64,000 nucleotides of DNA, taken from positions 173,829-237,828 of the forward strand of contig NZ_JABZFL010000096.1 in assembly GCF_014237455.1 (NCBI RefSeq), in the 5' to 3' direction. The translations under genes were made by a program, and so were the position numbers. Shown here piece by piece: positions 35,122 to 44,688 of the stretch. Below the pieces are notes generated by a model. That model was not told the origin of the DNA. It did not search any database and saw only the letters and a program-made list of their open reading frames with translations. Origin of the DNA: Desulfobacula sp. (lineage in GTDB: Bacteria > Desulfobacterota > Desulfobacteria > Desulfobacterales > Desulfobacteraceae). Numbering within the stretch: the first letter of the stretch is position 1; every line of letters begins with the position of its first letter.

Positions 35122-36381
35122 TCAAGCCTGCTTTTTAGACTGCTCATAAAGCAGTATCGGATCTTCGTTCTTTAATACTACTTCTTCACCAATCACACAC
35201 TCTCTAACATTCTCTTTTGAAGGAATTTCATACATGATATCCAACATGGTTTCTTCCATAATGGCACGAAGTCCCCTTGCGCCTGACTTTCTTTGTACCG
35301 CTTCTTTTGCCATGGCCTCAAGGGCTTCATCCGTGAACTGAAGTTCCACGCCTTCAATATTCAATAACTCCTGGTATTGTTTGACAAGCGCATTCTTTGG
35401 TTCGGTCAAAATTTTAACCAATGAGTTCTTATTCAGTTCACCAATAGATGTAATAATGGGCAGACGGCCTAAAAACTCCGGTATAAGACCAAATTTTATC
35501 AAATCCTCGGGCTTGAGCTGTTCAAGAAGTTCTCCAATATTTTTATCCTTTTTACCGACAATTTTAGCACCAAAGCCCATGGTTTTCTTAGTAATTCTTC
35601 TTTCAATTACCTTTTCAAGCCCGGTAAATGTACCCCCGCAAATAAAAAGGATATTGGATGTATCAACCTTTACATAGTCCTGCTGGGGATGTTTTCTCCC
35701 CCCTTTTGGCGGGATACTGGCAACCGTACCCTCTATAATTTTTAAAAGGGCCTGTTGAACGCCTTCTCCTGAAACATCCCGGGTAATAGATGGATTGTCA
35801 CCGCGCTGGGATATTTTATCGATCTCATCAATATAAATAATACCTTTCTGGGCTTTTTCAACATCATAGTCTGCATTCTGGACAAGGGAGAGCACAATAT
35901 TTTCAACATCTTCCCCGACGTAACCGGCTTCGGTTAATGCCGTTGCATCTGCAATGGCAAAGGGAACATCCAAAAATCTGGCAAGGGTCTGAGCCAGAAG
36001 TGTCTTCCCGCATCCGGTGGGGCCGATGATAAGGATATTACTCTTTTGAATTTCCACATCATCATCTTTCTTTTCCATGGTTGAAGTCAACCGTTTATAA
36101 TGATTATAAACCGCCACAGAAAGAACTTTTTTGGCTCGATCCTGTTCAATGACATAAGCATCAAGCAATTTTTTTATCTGCCTGGGTGTTAAAAAATCCT
36201 TTAATCCATTCTCGTCGGCTTGCTTTTCTTTGTCTTCATCCTCAACAATCTCGCCGCACAATTTAATACATTCATTACAAATATAAACACTTGGACCTGC
36301 AATCAGCTTTTTAACCTCTTTCTGATTTTTACCGCAAAAAGAACAAAAAAACTGATCTTTGTCTTCATCTTTCCGAGCCAT
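35122..36381 (-). CDS. clpX: ClpX, ATPase subunit of the ClpXP protease
   Basis: The ~419-residue protein has the N-terminal C4 zinc domain ([32 protein letters not shown]), Walker [16 protein letters not shown], Walker [11 protein letters not shown], sensor/pore regions and the IGF-type loop for ClpP docking ([11 protein letters not shown]). The start at 36381 is preferred over an upstream ATG because AAGGAG precedes it and the family begins near here. It unfolds substrates and feeds them to ClpP, encoded immediately upstream. Confidence 0.97.
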   Translation of the reverse strand: MARKDEDKDQFFCSFCGKNQKEVKKLIAGPSVYICNECIKLCGEIVEDEDKEKQADENGLKDFLTPRQIKKLLDAYVIEQDRAKKVLSVAVYNHYKRLTSTMEKKDDDVEIQKSNILIIGPTGCGKTLLAQTLARFLDVPFAIADATALTEAGYVGEDVENIVLSLVQNADYDVEKAQKGIIYIDEIDKISQRGDNPSITRDVSGEGVQQALLKIIEGTVASIPPKGGRKHPQQDYVKVDTSNILFICGGTFTGLEKVIERRITKKTMGFGAKIVGKKDKNIGELLEQLKPEDLIKFGLIPEFLGRLPIITSIGELNKNSLVKILTEPKNALVKQYQELLNIEGVELQFTDEALEAMAKEAVQRKSGARGLRAIMEETMLDIMYEIPSKENVRECVIGEEVVLKNEDPILLYEQSKKQA

Positions 36382-36388
36382 AATTAAA

Positions 36389-37009
36389 CTACTCCTTTGA
36401 AGGGTCGTCTGACTTATCTTCCAGCTCGCTTCTATCAGTAACAACCCTGTCTATAATACCATATTCCATGGCTTCCACAGCTGACATAAAAAAATCTCTG
36501 TCTGTATCTTCTGATATTTTTTCAATATCCTGGCCGGTGTGAGTGGATAAAATTTCATTTAATGTATCCTTCATCCTTAAAATCTCATTGGCCTGGATTT
36601 TAATGTCAGTGGCCTGTCCCTGGGCACCTCCAAGTGGCTGGTGAATCATTATCCTGGCATTGGGCAATGCAAATCTTTTGTCTTTTGCACCTGCAGTCAG
36701 CAAGAGTGCCCCCATGCTGGCGGCCTGTCCAATACATACGGTAGCCACATCAGGTTTTATATATTGTATGGTGTCATAGATGGCCAATCCTGCTGTTACC
36801 ACACCCCCTGGTGAATTGATATAAAAACTGATATCCTTTTCAGGATCTTCTGATTCCAGGAATAATAGCTGGGCAACAATAACATTGGCAACCTCATTAT
36901 CAATAGCTGAGCCAATAAAAATAATTCTATCCTTTAAAAGGCGTGAATAAATATCGTAAGCACGCTCTCCTCTATTGCTTTGTTCAACAACCATTGGGAT
37001 TAGAGGCAC
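36389..37009 (-). CDS. clpP: ClpP, proteolytic subunit of ClpXP
   Basis: The 206-residue serine protease has [23 protein letters not shown], the catalytic Ser in [11 protein letters not shown], His in [11 protein letters not shown] and the Asp in [14 protein letters not shown]. It forms the tetradecameric chamber used by ClpX. It starts at GTG 37009, with AAAGGAG 7 nt upstream. It lies between tig and clpX in the classical gene order. Confidence 0.98.
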   Translation of the reverse strand: MPLIPMVVEQSNRGERAYDIYSRLLKDRIIFIGSAIDNEVANVIVAQLLFLESEDPEKDISFYINSPGGVVTAGLAIYDTIQYIKPDVATVCIGQAASMGALLLTAGAKDKRFALPNARIMIHQPLGGAQGQATDIKIQANEILRMKDTLNEILSTHTGQDIEKISEDTDRDFFMSAVEAMEYGIIDRVVTDRSELEDKSDDPSKE

Positions 37010-37050
37010 GATTCAACTCCTTTAATTATTTTGTACGCGTTAATAAATGA

Positions 37051-38409
37051 TTAGTCTTTTTCTTCTTTTGATGCATTATCTTCTTTGATTTTTGCATCCT
37101 CTTCAACAGCAGCCGGTTCAACTTCGGTAACGCTTCCTTTCTCTACTATAAGGTCAATGACTTTTTTTTCAAGCTGCGTATGTTTATAATATTCCAACTG
37201 CTTGGGATCCATGTTGAAATAATTTTTTATTGAATCAACAGGTGCATTCATTCCGACTGCCATTTCCTCAAAGCTTTTTTCCAGTTCTTCATCTTTGAGC
37301 TCAAGCTTCTCCTGGGTAATGATTTTATCCAGGATCAAATGTCTTCTGGCTTGCTTTTCTGCCACATCACGATACTGGGTTCTTAAAATATCCTTACTTA
37401 ACCCAGCCTCTTCAAGGGTGGTGTTATTTGCTGTATAGGCTTGTTCTGCTTCCATTGTAATGCCATTGAGCTCTCCTTCAACCATTGCCTCAGGCACTTC
37501 AAATTCATACTTTTCCAAAAGATTCTGAAATACCTGTTCGGAAAGTTCGTGTTTTATTCTTTGTGCATATCCTTTTTCAAGGTTTTCACGGATGGAGGTC
37601 CTGACATCATCCAGGGTTTCAAATTTTCCCAGATCTTTTACAAGGTCATCATTGAGTTCAGGCAGAATTTCTTCTTGTATTTCCTTTAATGTCACCTTAT
37701 AGACAATGTTTTTGCCTTTCAGACTTTCATCATGATAATCATCCGTATAAGACACTTCTATTTCAAGATCCTGTACCGGGATTGCGCCGGTCAATTTTTC
37801 TGAAAATTCTTTAGGCATAACCCCGTCTCGGCCGATTCCCATGACGTAATTTTCAATTTTGGGTGTCTTATCAAAAGATTCTTCATTTAAAAAACCTTCA
37901 TAATCTATCAGAACAAAATCATTTTCTTTTACAGGACGTTCTTCTTTTACGGTTTCTTTTTTAGCCATGGTTTTTTGAATCATATAAATCTGGCTTTCTA
38001 TCTCGCCATCGGATACTTCATACTTTGTTTGTTCCAGAGCAATCCCTTCAAATTCAATGTCATCAAGCTCGGGTTTTATTTCCACAGTGATATCAAAAAT
38101 ATATGCATTTTCAGGATCTAATTGTGGTGGGTCCATTTGAGGACCGCCGACAACATTCAGGTCATGTTTTTTAATGGCTTCAATAAATGCTTCCTGGATC
38201 AAACGCGGTGCGACATCTGCATGAACATCTTTTGAAAATCTATTTTCCAATACCTTACGGGGAATTTTACCCTTTCTAAATCCCTTCACATCAGCTTTCT
38301 TTTTCAACTCTTTGTATGCAATATTCAGCTCTTTGGTAACATCTTCTTTAGGAATTTCAAAAGTGAGCACTTTTTTCACACTGCTCTTATCTTCAATTTT
38401 TACCTGCAT
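37051..38409 (-). CDS. tig: Trigger factor (ribosome-associated chaperone and peptidyl-prolyl isomerase)
   Basis: The 452-residue protein has the ribosome-binding domain with the signature GFRKGKIPRKVLENRFSKDV, the FKBP-like PPIase domain (NDFVLIDYEGFLNEESFDKT) and the long helical C-terminal chaperone domain, ending in an acidic tail. It binds at the ribosomal exit tunnel and assists nascent chains. It heads the tig-clpP-clpX-lon operon behind a good sigma-70 promoter. Confidence 0.97.
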   Translation of the reverse strand: MQVKIEDKSSVKKVLTFEIPKEDVTKELNIAYKELKKKADVKGFRKGKIPRKVLENRFSKDVHADVAPRLIQEAFIEAIKKHDLNVVGGPQMDPPQLDPENAYIFDITVEIKPELDDIEFEGIALEQTKYEVSDGEIESQIYMIQKTMAKKETVKEERPVKENDFVLIDYEGFLNEESFDKTPKIENYVMGIGRDGVMPKEFSEKLTGAIPVQDLEIEVSYTDDYHDESLKGKNIVYKVTLKEIQEEILPELNDDLVKDLGKFETLDDVRTSIRENLEKGYAQRIKHELSEQVFQNLLEKYEFEVPEAMVEGELNGITMEAEQAYTANNTTLEEAGLSKDILRTQYRDVAEKQARRHLILDKIITQEKLELKDEELEKSFEEMAVGMNAPVDSIKNYFNMDPKQLEYYKHTQLEKKVIDLIVEKGSVTEVEPAAVEEDAKIKEDNASKEEKD

Positions 38410-38535
38410 GTCTTATGTTCCTGTATTCATTCTATTAAAATTAAACTGCTATAAACACTACTTCAAATAATTAAAAAAATATGGAATATATAAAATATAT
38501 ATCGCATATTTAAGTACCTTTCCACAAAGTTTATT

Positions 38536-38564
38536 AAAATAACTCTTATATATAGTGGTGTCAA
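38536..38564 (-). promoter_or_regulatory. Promoter of tig-clpP-clpX-lon
   Basis: The minus strand has a perfect TTGACA (38559-38564), a 17-nt spacer and TATTTT (38536-38541), giving a start near 38530 and a ~120-nt leader. The rest of the 38.41-38.79 kb gap shows only weak unsupported ORFs. Confidence 0.75.
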
Positions 38565-38785
38565 GAAAATTGGCCAAACAAAACTTTTTACTATTTGTTA
38601 TCATCACAGCATTGGGGATCACTCCAAGCACAGGACCCGGCAACAAAACAATTAAACCCGCACAACGCAGTATCCTAATCAGTGATTGCCCCCCGGTCAC
38701 AGGGGATAGAGAAACAAACTTGCAAAATTCCTTGCCTTTATTATCTGAAAATGATAGATGATGCAATTGTGTTAATTGTTGGAAT

Positions 38786-38862
38786 CGGGGCGTAGCGCAG
38801 TCTGGTAGCGCGCCTGCTTTGGGAGCAGGATGTCGGGAGTTCGAATCTCTTCGCCCCGACCA
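38786..38862 (+). tRNA. tRNA-Pro (TGG)
   Basis: Acceptor CGGGGCG/CGCCCCG, anticodon stem CCTGC/GCAGG around loop TTTGGGA (anticodon TGG), T arm CGGGAG-TTCGAAT-CTCTT-type, discriminator A and encoded CCA. It is a single gene between the tig promoter and the cyclase-like gene. Confidence 0.97.
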
Positions 38863-38924
38863 ATAAGCTCCGATCTTTACAAACTTCCCCTAAAAATAAA
38901 ATTTCAATTTTGGAAGAGCACCTT

Positions 38925-39446
38925 TCATTCCACTCTGCCTGACCTCTCATTCATCCGGGCAAGCCTCAGGACCCTATGGGAAGAGATTTCTCCCAGGCCC
39001 GGTATGGTGATTATCTCGGGTTCCGATAAAATCTGCCCCTTTGCCTGTTTATAGGTCTCGTCATCAATCGATATGCATTGCTTGCTGGCCTGACTTTCCA
39101 GTTTTGAGGCAAGATTCACAGAGTTGCCCAGATAGGCAAACTCTGCTTTAGTATGATTGCCAAGAATCATGGCAAATATTTCTCCGGTACTAATGCCGAT
39201 GCGAACATTAATCTTTTTGTCCGCCCCATACACATTACTCAATTTCCGGTTTTTATGTTTCAGTGCCCGGTAGATATCAGTACCCGATCGAATGGCATTC
39301 ATCACTTTTTGGGAAGAAATCGTATCGCCATGTTCAAATATGGCCAGGAGTCCAAGGATATCCTGCTCGGAACCTTTTATTTCAAAACAATGAAATGCAG
39401 CATCTATTTCATCGATATTTCCCTGAATCAAATTGGAGTCAAGCAT
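38925..39446 (-). CDS. Truncated class III nucleotidyl cyclase-like domain
   Basis: The 173-residue protein aligns with the C-terminal part of a class III cyclase: KINVRIGISTGEIFAMILGNHTKAEFAYLGNSVNLASKLES and a DDETYKQ segment. The N-terminal half that supplies the two metal-binding Asp is not recognisable, and the conserved VNxAxR Arg is replaced by Lys (VNLASK). A GGGAG lies 11 nt before the ATG, so it is a free-standing gene. It is probably not an active cyclase; it could be a regulatory or remnant domain. The 268 nt upstream to 39715 contains nothing I can identify. Confidence 0.65.
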   Translation of the reverse strand: MLDSNLIQGNIDEIDAAFHCFEIKGSEQDILGLLAIFEHGDTISSQKVMNAIRSGTDIYRALKHKNRKLSNVYGADKKINVRIGISTGEIFAMILGNHTKAEFAYLGNSVNLASKLESQASKQCISIDDETYKQAKGQILSEPEIITIPGLGEISSHRVLRLARMNERSGRVE

Positions 39447-39714
39447 AATGGATAAAACTCCCTTTTAGACATTTTAAAAAAAGTCTGCCTGGTGGGCGGC
39501 ATTTATACGTGTGCTTTGATAACAAACAGGAACAGGGGCGTCAATAGGTAAGAAGCTATAGTAATCTTTATATATCTCTTGACGTTTTTCTTTGTGTAGT
39601 TATCGTTCGGGTATCTTTTCTTCTATTGCTCCGATGGCCTCAGTCTATCATCTTGATTTAACAAAATTAAATTACTTGAAAATTGCATGCTCTTTCCGAG
39701 TTCCGGGATATGCC

Positions 39715-41226
39715 TTACGAAGCCGCCAAAAGCGTGAAAAACAGCAGAAAGCATCCACCTGCCTGAAAAATTTTTTGATTTCTTTTTGTGAGTCGCCAGG
39801 GCGGAAAAAAAAAGGCAATGCTGAATCCTGCACATACATAAAAAATCTCAAAAAACCTTGCATTGCCCGGTGCCCAGGCAATGATCAAAGATACCAGGTA
39901 AAAATAACTGACAAAGGCTATGGCAACAGCTTTTAGCCTGCGGGGACCCTTTACCACTGCATAAAATAAGGCTGGAATCACCAGGAAGAATCCAACAGGT
40001 CCGAATGAGAACATTTCATTTGGCCTCCATATTAAATGAAATGCTTGGGCAGCACCGCTTTCACCCAAAAAAGGCCTTACCCCAAAATCATAAAGCGACT
40101 CAAGAGCTTGTGCCATATTCCAGTTAAAAACCCTTTCAAAAAATATGTCTATTGCTCCTGTAAAATAAAAACTTTCAAGGATATACCGTATAAAATTTGC
40201 CAGGGCTCCCTGTATTCCATCGTTATTGAAAGAAATACCGGCAAATGAGCCCGACCAGGAATCTTTATAAAAATGATTACATAAAAAAAGCCAGAATTGC
40301 GAAAAAATCACAACAGGCACAACAGCAAAAAAGGCATAATAATTTTTCCTTAAAATGCTTTTCCATGTGATAATGCCATGTCTCCTGAAAAGAACCACAC
40401 AAGACAAAGCCAAAAGGATCGGACCAAAAATCATGCTGGAAATATTTTCGGATATACAAAAAAAGAGTCCCAGGATCAATAAAATCAGATCCACCAGGTT
40501 TGGCAGCTCTACCGTTCGATAAATAGCAAGAATACAAAACAGTGCCACTGCAACAGAAATGACCTGTGTGTCCGGATACAGCGCCTGGACAACAAGCCTG
40601 GGCATGGACATGACCAAAATGGCTGTTGTGAATGCTGTGGGATGCCATGAATAGCGCCTGGCAAGGGCATAGGTGGAAAACCCTATGGAAAGATACGCTA
40701 AAAAAGAAAAAATCCCCGTACCGGAAGCCGTGCCAAACCGCAGAAATGTATTAAATAGAATAAGATGATTAACCGGCAAAAACCCTGGAAAATCAGCAGC
40801 GGCTGCAAGCGGGAAAAAACCATTCTTTGTATAAATACTTAAAGTGTAAAGTTCATTTTGGAATTCTTTTGGGACAGGTAAAAAAGCATGGATCACCATG
40901 TACAAAAAGCACAAACCCAAAAAAATAAAAAATATGGAGTTGGCAGATCCAAATCTTTTTAATCTGCCGAATATGCTGAAAACATCTGAACGATGCCTGA
41001 AGATCAGGACTAATGAAATAATAAGAAAAAAAGCTTCCGCACTTATAGAGATGGCGGAATAGCCTGCAATAAAAGATATCTGCTGTATAAAAGACAGCAG
41101 CATAAAAATCGTGATAATGGCATATGAAGCTGATTCTGCAAAAGTATTGCCGTTCTTGCAAAACAAAAAAAATGCACCTGTGCACAGGCAAAAAATTTCC
41201 AGGAAAACCAGTGCAGCGATGATCAC
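39715..41226 (-). CDS. Polytopic membrane protein, unidentified
   Basis: The 503-residue protein has around a dozen hydrophobic segments from the N-terminus (MIIAALVFLEIFCLCTGAFF) to the C-terminus (GGCFLLFFTLLAAS). A periplasmic loop near FPLAAAADFPGFLPVNHLILFNTFLRFG follows a short charged hinge. The layout resembles GT-C type glycosyltransferase or polymerase membrane proteins, but no catalytic motif is convincing. Its start overlaps the end of the small Cys-rich gene by 4 nt (ATGA), indicating one operon with it and the deacetylase-like gene. Confidence 0.7.
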   Translation of the reverse strand: MIIAALVFLEIFCLCTGAFFLFCKNGNTFAESASYAIITIFMLLSFIQQISFIAGYSAISISAEAFFLIISLVLIFRHRSDVFSIFGRLKRFGSANSIFFIFLGLCFLYMVIHAFLPVPKEFQNELYTLSIYTKNGFFPLAAAADFPGFLPVNHLILFNTFLRFGTASGTGIFSFLAYLSIGFSTYALARRYSWHPTAFTTAILVMSMPRLVVQALYPDTQVISVAVALFCILAIYRTVELPNLVDLILLILGLFFCISENISSMIFGPILLALSCVVLFRRHGIITWKSILRKNYYAFFAVVPVVIFSQFWLFLCNHFYKDSWSGSFAGISFNNDGIQGALANFIRYILESFYFTGAIDIFFERVFNWNMAQALESLYDFGVRPFLGESGAAQAFHLIWRPNEMFSFGPVGFFLVIPALFYAVVKGPRRLKAVAIAFVSYFYLVSLIIAWAPGNARFFEIFYVCAGFSIAFFFPPWRLTKRNQKIFQAGGCFLLFFTLLAAS

Positions 41227-41564
41227 TCTTTTTCTCTCTTTTTTTGTGCTTCTTTTTCTTTTAGATGATCTTTTATTTCAATCATGAAATCCCGCATATC
41301 CCGGGCAAGCTTTTCACATTCCGGGCAATATACCTTCTTGAACATTTTGTCATGCTTTTCCAGCTGGTGCCTGAACCAGGGGATATAAGGCGAGCCTTTG
41401 CAAAATTTTTTCCCTGTATATTGGGCAATGGGACATCCTATGCATATCGTGAAATAAAATATTCTACACGGGGGGCAATCCAATACACCGCCGTCAAAAC
41501 TTTTTTTAGCTATGATTCTTTCCCATTTTCTCACGGAAGCTTCCATAATTTTAATTTTATTCAT
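41223..41564 (-). CDS. Small Cys-rich protein of unknown function
   Basis: The product has five Cys pairs and singles in the centre (VLDCPPCRIFYFTICIGCPIAQ, KKFCKGSP, VYCPECEKLARDM) and a highly charged helical tail (KDHLKEKEAQKKREKE). The CxxC and CxxCP spacing suggests a metal or iron-sulfur site; I do not recognise the family. The ATG at 41564 is chosen, although an ATG at 41594 overlapping the previous gene is possible. It sits between the deacetylase-like gene and a membrane protein in an overlapping operon. Confidence 0.65.
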   Translation of the reverse strand: MNKIKIMEASVRKWERIIAKKSFDGGVLDCPPCRIFYFTICIGCPIAQYTGKKFCKGSPYIPWFRHQLEKHDKMFKKVYCPECEKLARDMRDFMIEIKDHLKEKEAQKKREKE

Positions 41565-41578
41565 GGCACCATACCTTA

Positions 41579-42628
41579 TTAAAAAAAATTCCAAACATGC
41601 CGGTGCACGTCAATGCAGCGCCGAACAACATAATCCACCTTTTTTTTATTTGCTTTTGCAGCCATTGCACTGACATCACAACATGTAATCCCAGCCATCT
41701 CTTTTAAAACCGCTTTTACAGCCTCTGAAAGTGCATCGCAATTATAACCGCCTTCAAGGGAATAAACCATTTTACCGCCACATACCTTATCGGCTATTTT
41801 TTTTATAGATGCCGCCATTCCTGCAAATCCTGAAGCCGTCATAAGCATGCTCCCCATGGGATCATCTTTGTGGGTATCAAAACCTGCTGAAACAAGAATA
41901 AGTTCCGGTGCAAACTGTTCTGCCACAGGCGCAAGCAACCGCTCAAAAATTGCAGTATATTCTGCGTCGCCATACCCTTTCGGGATAGGCAGATTTATCG
42001 TATATCCCTCTCCTTTTCCTAAACCTGTTTCTGTAAAAGTTCCCGTGCCCGGGAAAAGCCCTGCCTGATGAATAGAAAAAAACAAAACACTGGGATCTCT
42101 TTCAAATGCATGCTGGGTCCCGTTTCCATGATGAATATCCCAGTCGATTATCAATATCCTGCCTAATTTTAAAATCTTTTGTGCAAACATTGCACCCAGA
42201 GCAATATGGTTGAACAGGCAATAGCCCATAGCCCGGCTTTTTTCCGCATGATGCCCGGGGGGTCTTATTAAGGCAAAAGCATTATCTAAATCTTTTGCTG
42301 CTACCCGCGATATGGATTTTAATAATCCACCTGCTGCATAAAGTGCTGCATCGAATGTATCTTCACATGCATGGGTGTCAGCAGTCAATGCGATGAGTTT
42401 TTTCCCTTTGGTTTCAGCAATTTTTGCAAAATACTCAGGAGAGTGAAAGAGGAGAATCTCCTCTTTTTCAGCTTTTTGAGGCCTGACATCAACAAAATTA
42501 CCCTGCATATCCGAATCATTCAGCATGGAATACAGGGACGTAAGCCTTTTGGGTGTGTCAGGGCAACCATTCCCGGGAATATGCTTTAAAAATATGTCCC
42601 CTTTTACAATGCCGGTTTTTAATATCAT
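41579..42628 (-). CDS. Histone-deacetylase-family (AcuC-like) protein
   Basis: The ~349-residue protein has the HDAC-fold zinc amidohydrolase motifs: RPPGHHAEKSRAMGYCLFNHIALGA, RILIIDWDIHHGNGTQHAF and ILVSAGFDTHKDDPMG, which carry the zinc Asp/His ligands and catalytic His pair. Bacterial members deacetylate acetyl-CoA synthetase, polyamines or small amides. The ATG at 42628 (MILKTGIVKGD) aligns with the family start and has GGATGG before it. It is followed by the Cys-rich gene after 14 nt. Confidence 0.92.
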   Translation of the reverse strand: MILKTGIVKGDIFLKHIPGNGCPDTPKRLTSLYSMLNDSDMQGNFVDVRPQKAEKEEILLFHSPEYFAKIAETKGKKLIALTADTHACEDTFDAALYAAGGLLKSISRVAAKDLDNAFALIRPPGHHAEKSRAMGYCLFNHIALGAMFAQKILKLGRILIIDWDIHHGNGTQHAFERDPSVLFFSIHQAGLFPGTGTFTETGLGKGEGYTINLPIPKGYGDAEYTAIFERLLAPVAEQFAPELILVSAGFDTHKDDPMGSMLMTASGFAGMAASIKKIADKVCGGKMVYSLEGGYNCDALSEAVKAVLKEMAGITCCDVSAMAAKANKKKVDYVVRRCIDVHRHVWNFF

Positions 42629-42697
42629 TTTGTACCATCCAAATTCCAATTTTGCGGACTCATCAATTATTGATTTTACCAAAACTGGTATTATTAA

Positions 42698-43570
42698 TTA
42701 ATTTGATTTCATGGGAACCATCAGCACCGCGCAAGGTAAATCACGAAGCAACGCTGCGGTTGTAGTGGTAATGATCCTGCCCGGGTGATCATCGCCCCCT
42801 GCTATTATCAAATCTATTTTATGGCTTTTTGCGTACAAAGCCAGCTCTTCACCTGGAATTCCCTGTAGGATATGCGTTTTAGCAGGCATGAAATTTTTCA
42901 GCCTTACAGACAATTTTTCTTCCGAAAGTCTCTGTGCTTCTTCATAAGGTGCGGAAGTGATCTCCACAACGTCCTCGTTCACCGGAGATTCCATGACATG
43001 GACCAAACAGATCTTTGAATTAAATTTTTCTAAAAAAGCCAAAGCATATTTTTTAAGATGGAAATCTGATTCCAGCAAACTACAGGCGATCATGATATTT
43101 GTGAGTTTCAATTTTGGATGATTTGTTTCAGAAACGATTTTACCCGGGGGTATCACTAAAAAAGGCTGGGAAAATGTTTGTGCCATGCGCCCGATGACTG
43201 AACCGATTAGAAACTGCTGGAATCCTGACAACCCATGACTTTCCGCAATTATAATATCTGGTTTCATCTTTTTGGCGACTTTTGCAACTTCAAGAACAGG
43301 ATCGCCATAACCGATGACTAAATCCCATTTGATATTAAAACCTGCCATGAGTTTATTTATTTTTTCATGGGCTTCCTGGATTTTTTCATTTTTTTCCCCA
43401 CCTCTTTCAAATTCAATTTGCCTGGATACAGAACCCCGGGGAGGGGCAATAGCATGAAAGACCGAAAAAGAAGCATCAAGCCGGAAACTAAGCTCAGCTC
43501 CCCAGGAAAGCAAATGAAGGGAAATTTTTGACAAATCTGCCGTGCAAAGTATTTTTTTTATCTTTTGCAT
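42698..43570 (-). CDS. Tandem UspA (universal stress) protein
   Basis: The ~290-residue protein has two Usp domains. The first (residues 1-140) carries the G-2x-G-9x-G(S/T)-like loop as GSVIGRMAQTFSQPFLVIPP. The second (residues ~150-290) ends IDLIIAGGDDHPGRIITTTTAALLRDLPCAVLMVP, with degenerate nucleotide-binding Gly. ATG 43570 is used, as GGGAAGAG just upstream looks like its ribosome site. UspA proteins respond to starvation and other stress; no partner is evident. Confidence 0.85.
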   Translation of the reverse strand: MQKIKKILCTADLSKISLHLLSWGAELSFRLDASFSVFHAIAPPRGSVSRQIEFERGGEKNEKIQEAHEKINKLMAGFNIKWDLVIGYGDPVLEVAKVAKKMKPDIIIAESHGLSGFQQFLIGSVIGRMAQTFSQPFLVIPPGKIVSETNHPKLKLTNIMIACSLLESDFHLKKYALAFLEKFNSKICLVHVMESPVNEDVVEITSAPYEEAQRLSEEKLSVRLKNFMPAKTHILQGIPGEELALYAKSHKIDLIIAGGDDHPGRIITTTTAALLRDLPCAVLMVPMKSN

Positions 43571-43740
43571 ATCTCTTCCCATCTTTGTGTCGGCTTTTTA
43601 TTTTTCATATTAATGGAAAAATCACCTTTGATTATGGAGGTTCAACCACAAAAAAATGAGCAAAAATAATTTTAGTGTTTTGTGTGACTTTTGTCAAATT
43701 TTGTATCAAATTGTGTGTATATGCAAAAAATAAATTGGGC

Positions 43741-43769
43741 TTGAAAAAAATATAAATAACAATTATATA
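43741..43769 (+). promoter_or_regulatory. Promoter of the SRP RNA gene
   Basis: TTGAAA (43741-43746), a 17-nt spacer and TATATA (43764-43769) place the start point near 43776, where the outer SRP RNA stem begins. The AT-rich 43.58-43.74 kb gap before it has no other clear feature. Confidence 0.75.
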
Positions 43770-43776
43770 TACATCT

Positions 43777-43938
43777 TCCGGCTGTGCAGGCCGGGTGCGG
43801 ATTATTCTGATCGGTCGCCTCGTAACAGAAGGCCATGAACCTCGTCAGATCCGGAAGGAAGCAGCGATAAGTGATCTCTTCTGTGTCGTGGATCGATCCC
43901 GGTCATGCAATTTTACGTTAACCCTTCTGCCAGCCGGA
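43777..43938 (+). ncRNA. ffs: Signal recognition particle RNA (small bacterial type)
   Basis: The conserved SRP domain IV is unmistakable: an ACAGAAG/CTTCTGT helix, TCAGATCCGGAAGGAAGCA and GCGATAA with the GGAA tetraloop and asymmetric loop that bind Ffh M domain. CCGGG/CCCGG (43791-43902) forms the inner long helix. TCCGGCTG (43777-43784) and CAGCCGGA (43931-43938) form an exact outer 8-bp stem, so the transcript is likely about 160 nt and ends at the following T-rich tract. The precise mature ends are inferred. Confidence 0.94.
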
Positions 43939-44070
43939 TCTTTTCTTTTCAAAGCCTGCATTTTATATCTTGACATGCTTTTAAACAGACTTATTTTTCA
44001 GCCATAATTCGAATTGCATTTTGGATATATTACGCTTAATGAATAGAGATAGTTGAAGCAGGAGAAAAAA

Positions 44071-44667
44071 TTGGTAAAAGAAAAGAAAAGAAAAAATGAC
44101 ACCACTATAAAGGATTCTCCCGGCAAAAAGGCCAAAAAAACTAAAACCAAAGTTGATTCCGGCAAAAAGAATAAAGCCAAAAAGGAAGATGTCAACGAGG
44201 TAAAAGAACAGCTCGCGACTGAAAAAGATCGCGTATTAAGGCTTTCAGCTGAATTTGAAAATTACAAAAAAAGAAAACAACGAGAATCGGACGAGTTTAA
44301 AAAATTTGCCAATGAAACGATTTTCAGACAACTCCTGACAGTTGTGGATAACCTGGAAAGAGCGATCTCTTCTACCCCAAAAAATTCAAATGAAGACGGG
44401 TTGGTTGAAGGGGTAAAACTGACTCACAAGGAAATCATCAAACTCTTTGAAACCTTTAATGTTAAGCCTGTGGAGGCTGAGAACCAATTGTTTGATCCAA
44501 ATTTCCACCAGGCCGTCACCCAGGAAGAAACCGATGAATTTCCTGAGAACACTGTCTCAAAGGTCCTTCAAAAAGGGTACCTTCTTCACGACAGGCTCAT
44601 AAGGCCTGCTATGGTTGTTGTCTCAAAAAGAGTAGAAAAAAAAAATGAGAAAAATAAAGAAAAATAA
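44071..44667 (+). CDS. grpE: GrpE nucleotide exchange factor
   Basis: The ~198-residue protein has a Lys-rich N-terminus, the long coiled coil (EVKEQLATEKDRVLRLSAEFENYKKRKQRE) and the beta-domain ending with YLLHDRLIRPAMVVVSK. It releases ADP from DnaK. A TTG at 44053 opens the frame, but the TTG at 44071 with AGGAG 6 nt upstream is the better start. dnaK begins 21 nt after its stop; no hrcA or CIRCE element is seen upstream. Confidence 0.96.
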   Translation: MVKEKKRKNDTTIKDSPGKKAKKTKTKVDSGKKNKAKKEDVNEVKEQLATEKDRVLRLSAEFENYKKRKQRESDEFKKFANETIFRQLLTVVDNLERAISSTPKNSNEDGLVEGVKLTHKEIIKLFETFNVKPVEAENQLFDPNFHQAVTQEETDEFPENTVSKVLQKGYLLHDRLIRPAMVVVSKRVEKKNEKNKEK

Positions 44668-44688
44668 AGATATCTTGGAGGGTATGTT

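Noticed and set aside
38555..38761. 68-codon plus-strand ORF with a hydrophobic N-terminus
   Set aside because: It overlaps the tig promoter, has no clear ribosome site and matches no family; a chance ORF is more likely.
38458..38766. 102-codon minus-strand ORF upstream of tig
   Set aside because: It spans the predicted tig promoter and leader and mirrors the opposite-strand ORF; no family features.
43950..44070. CIRCE element or hrcA upstream of grpE
   Set aside because: No TTAGCACTC-N9-GAGTGCTAA-like repeat and no hrcA gene are present between the SRP RNA and grpE.
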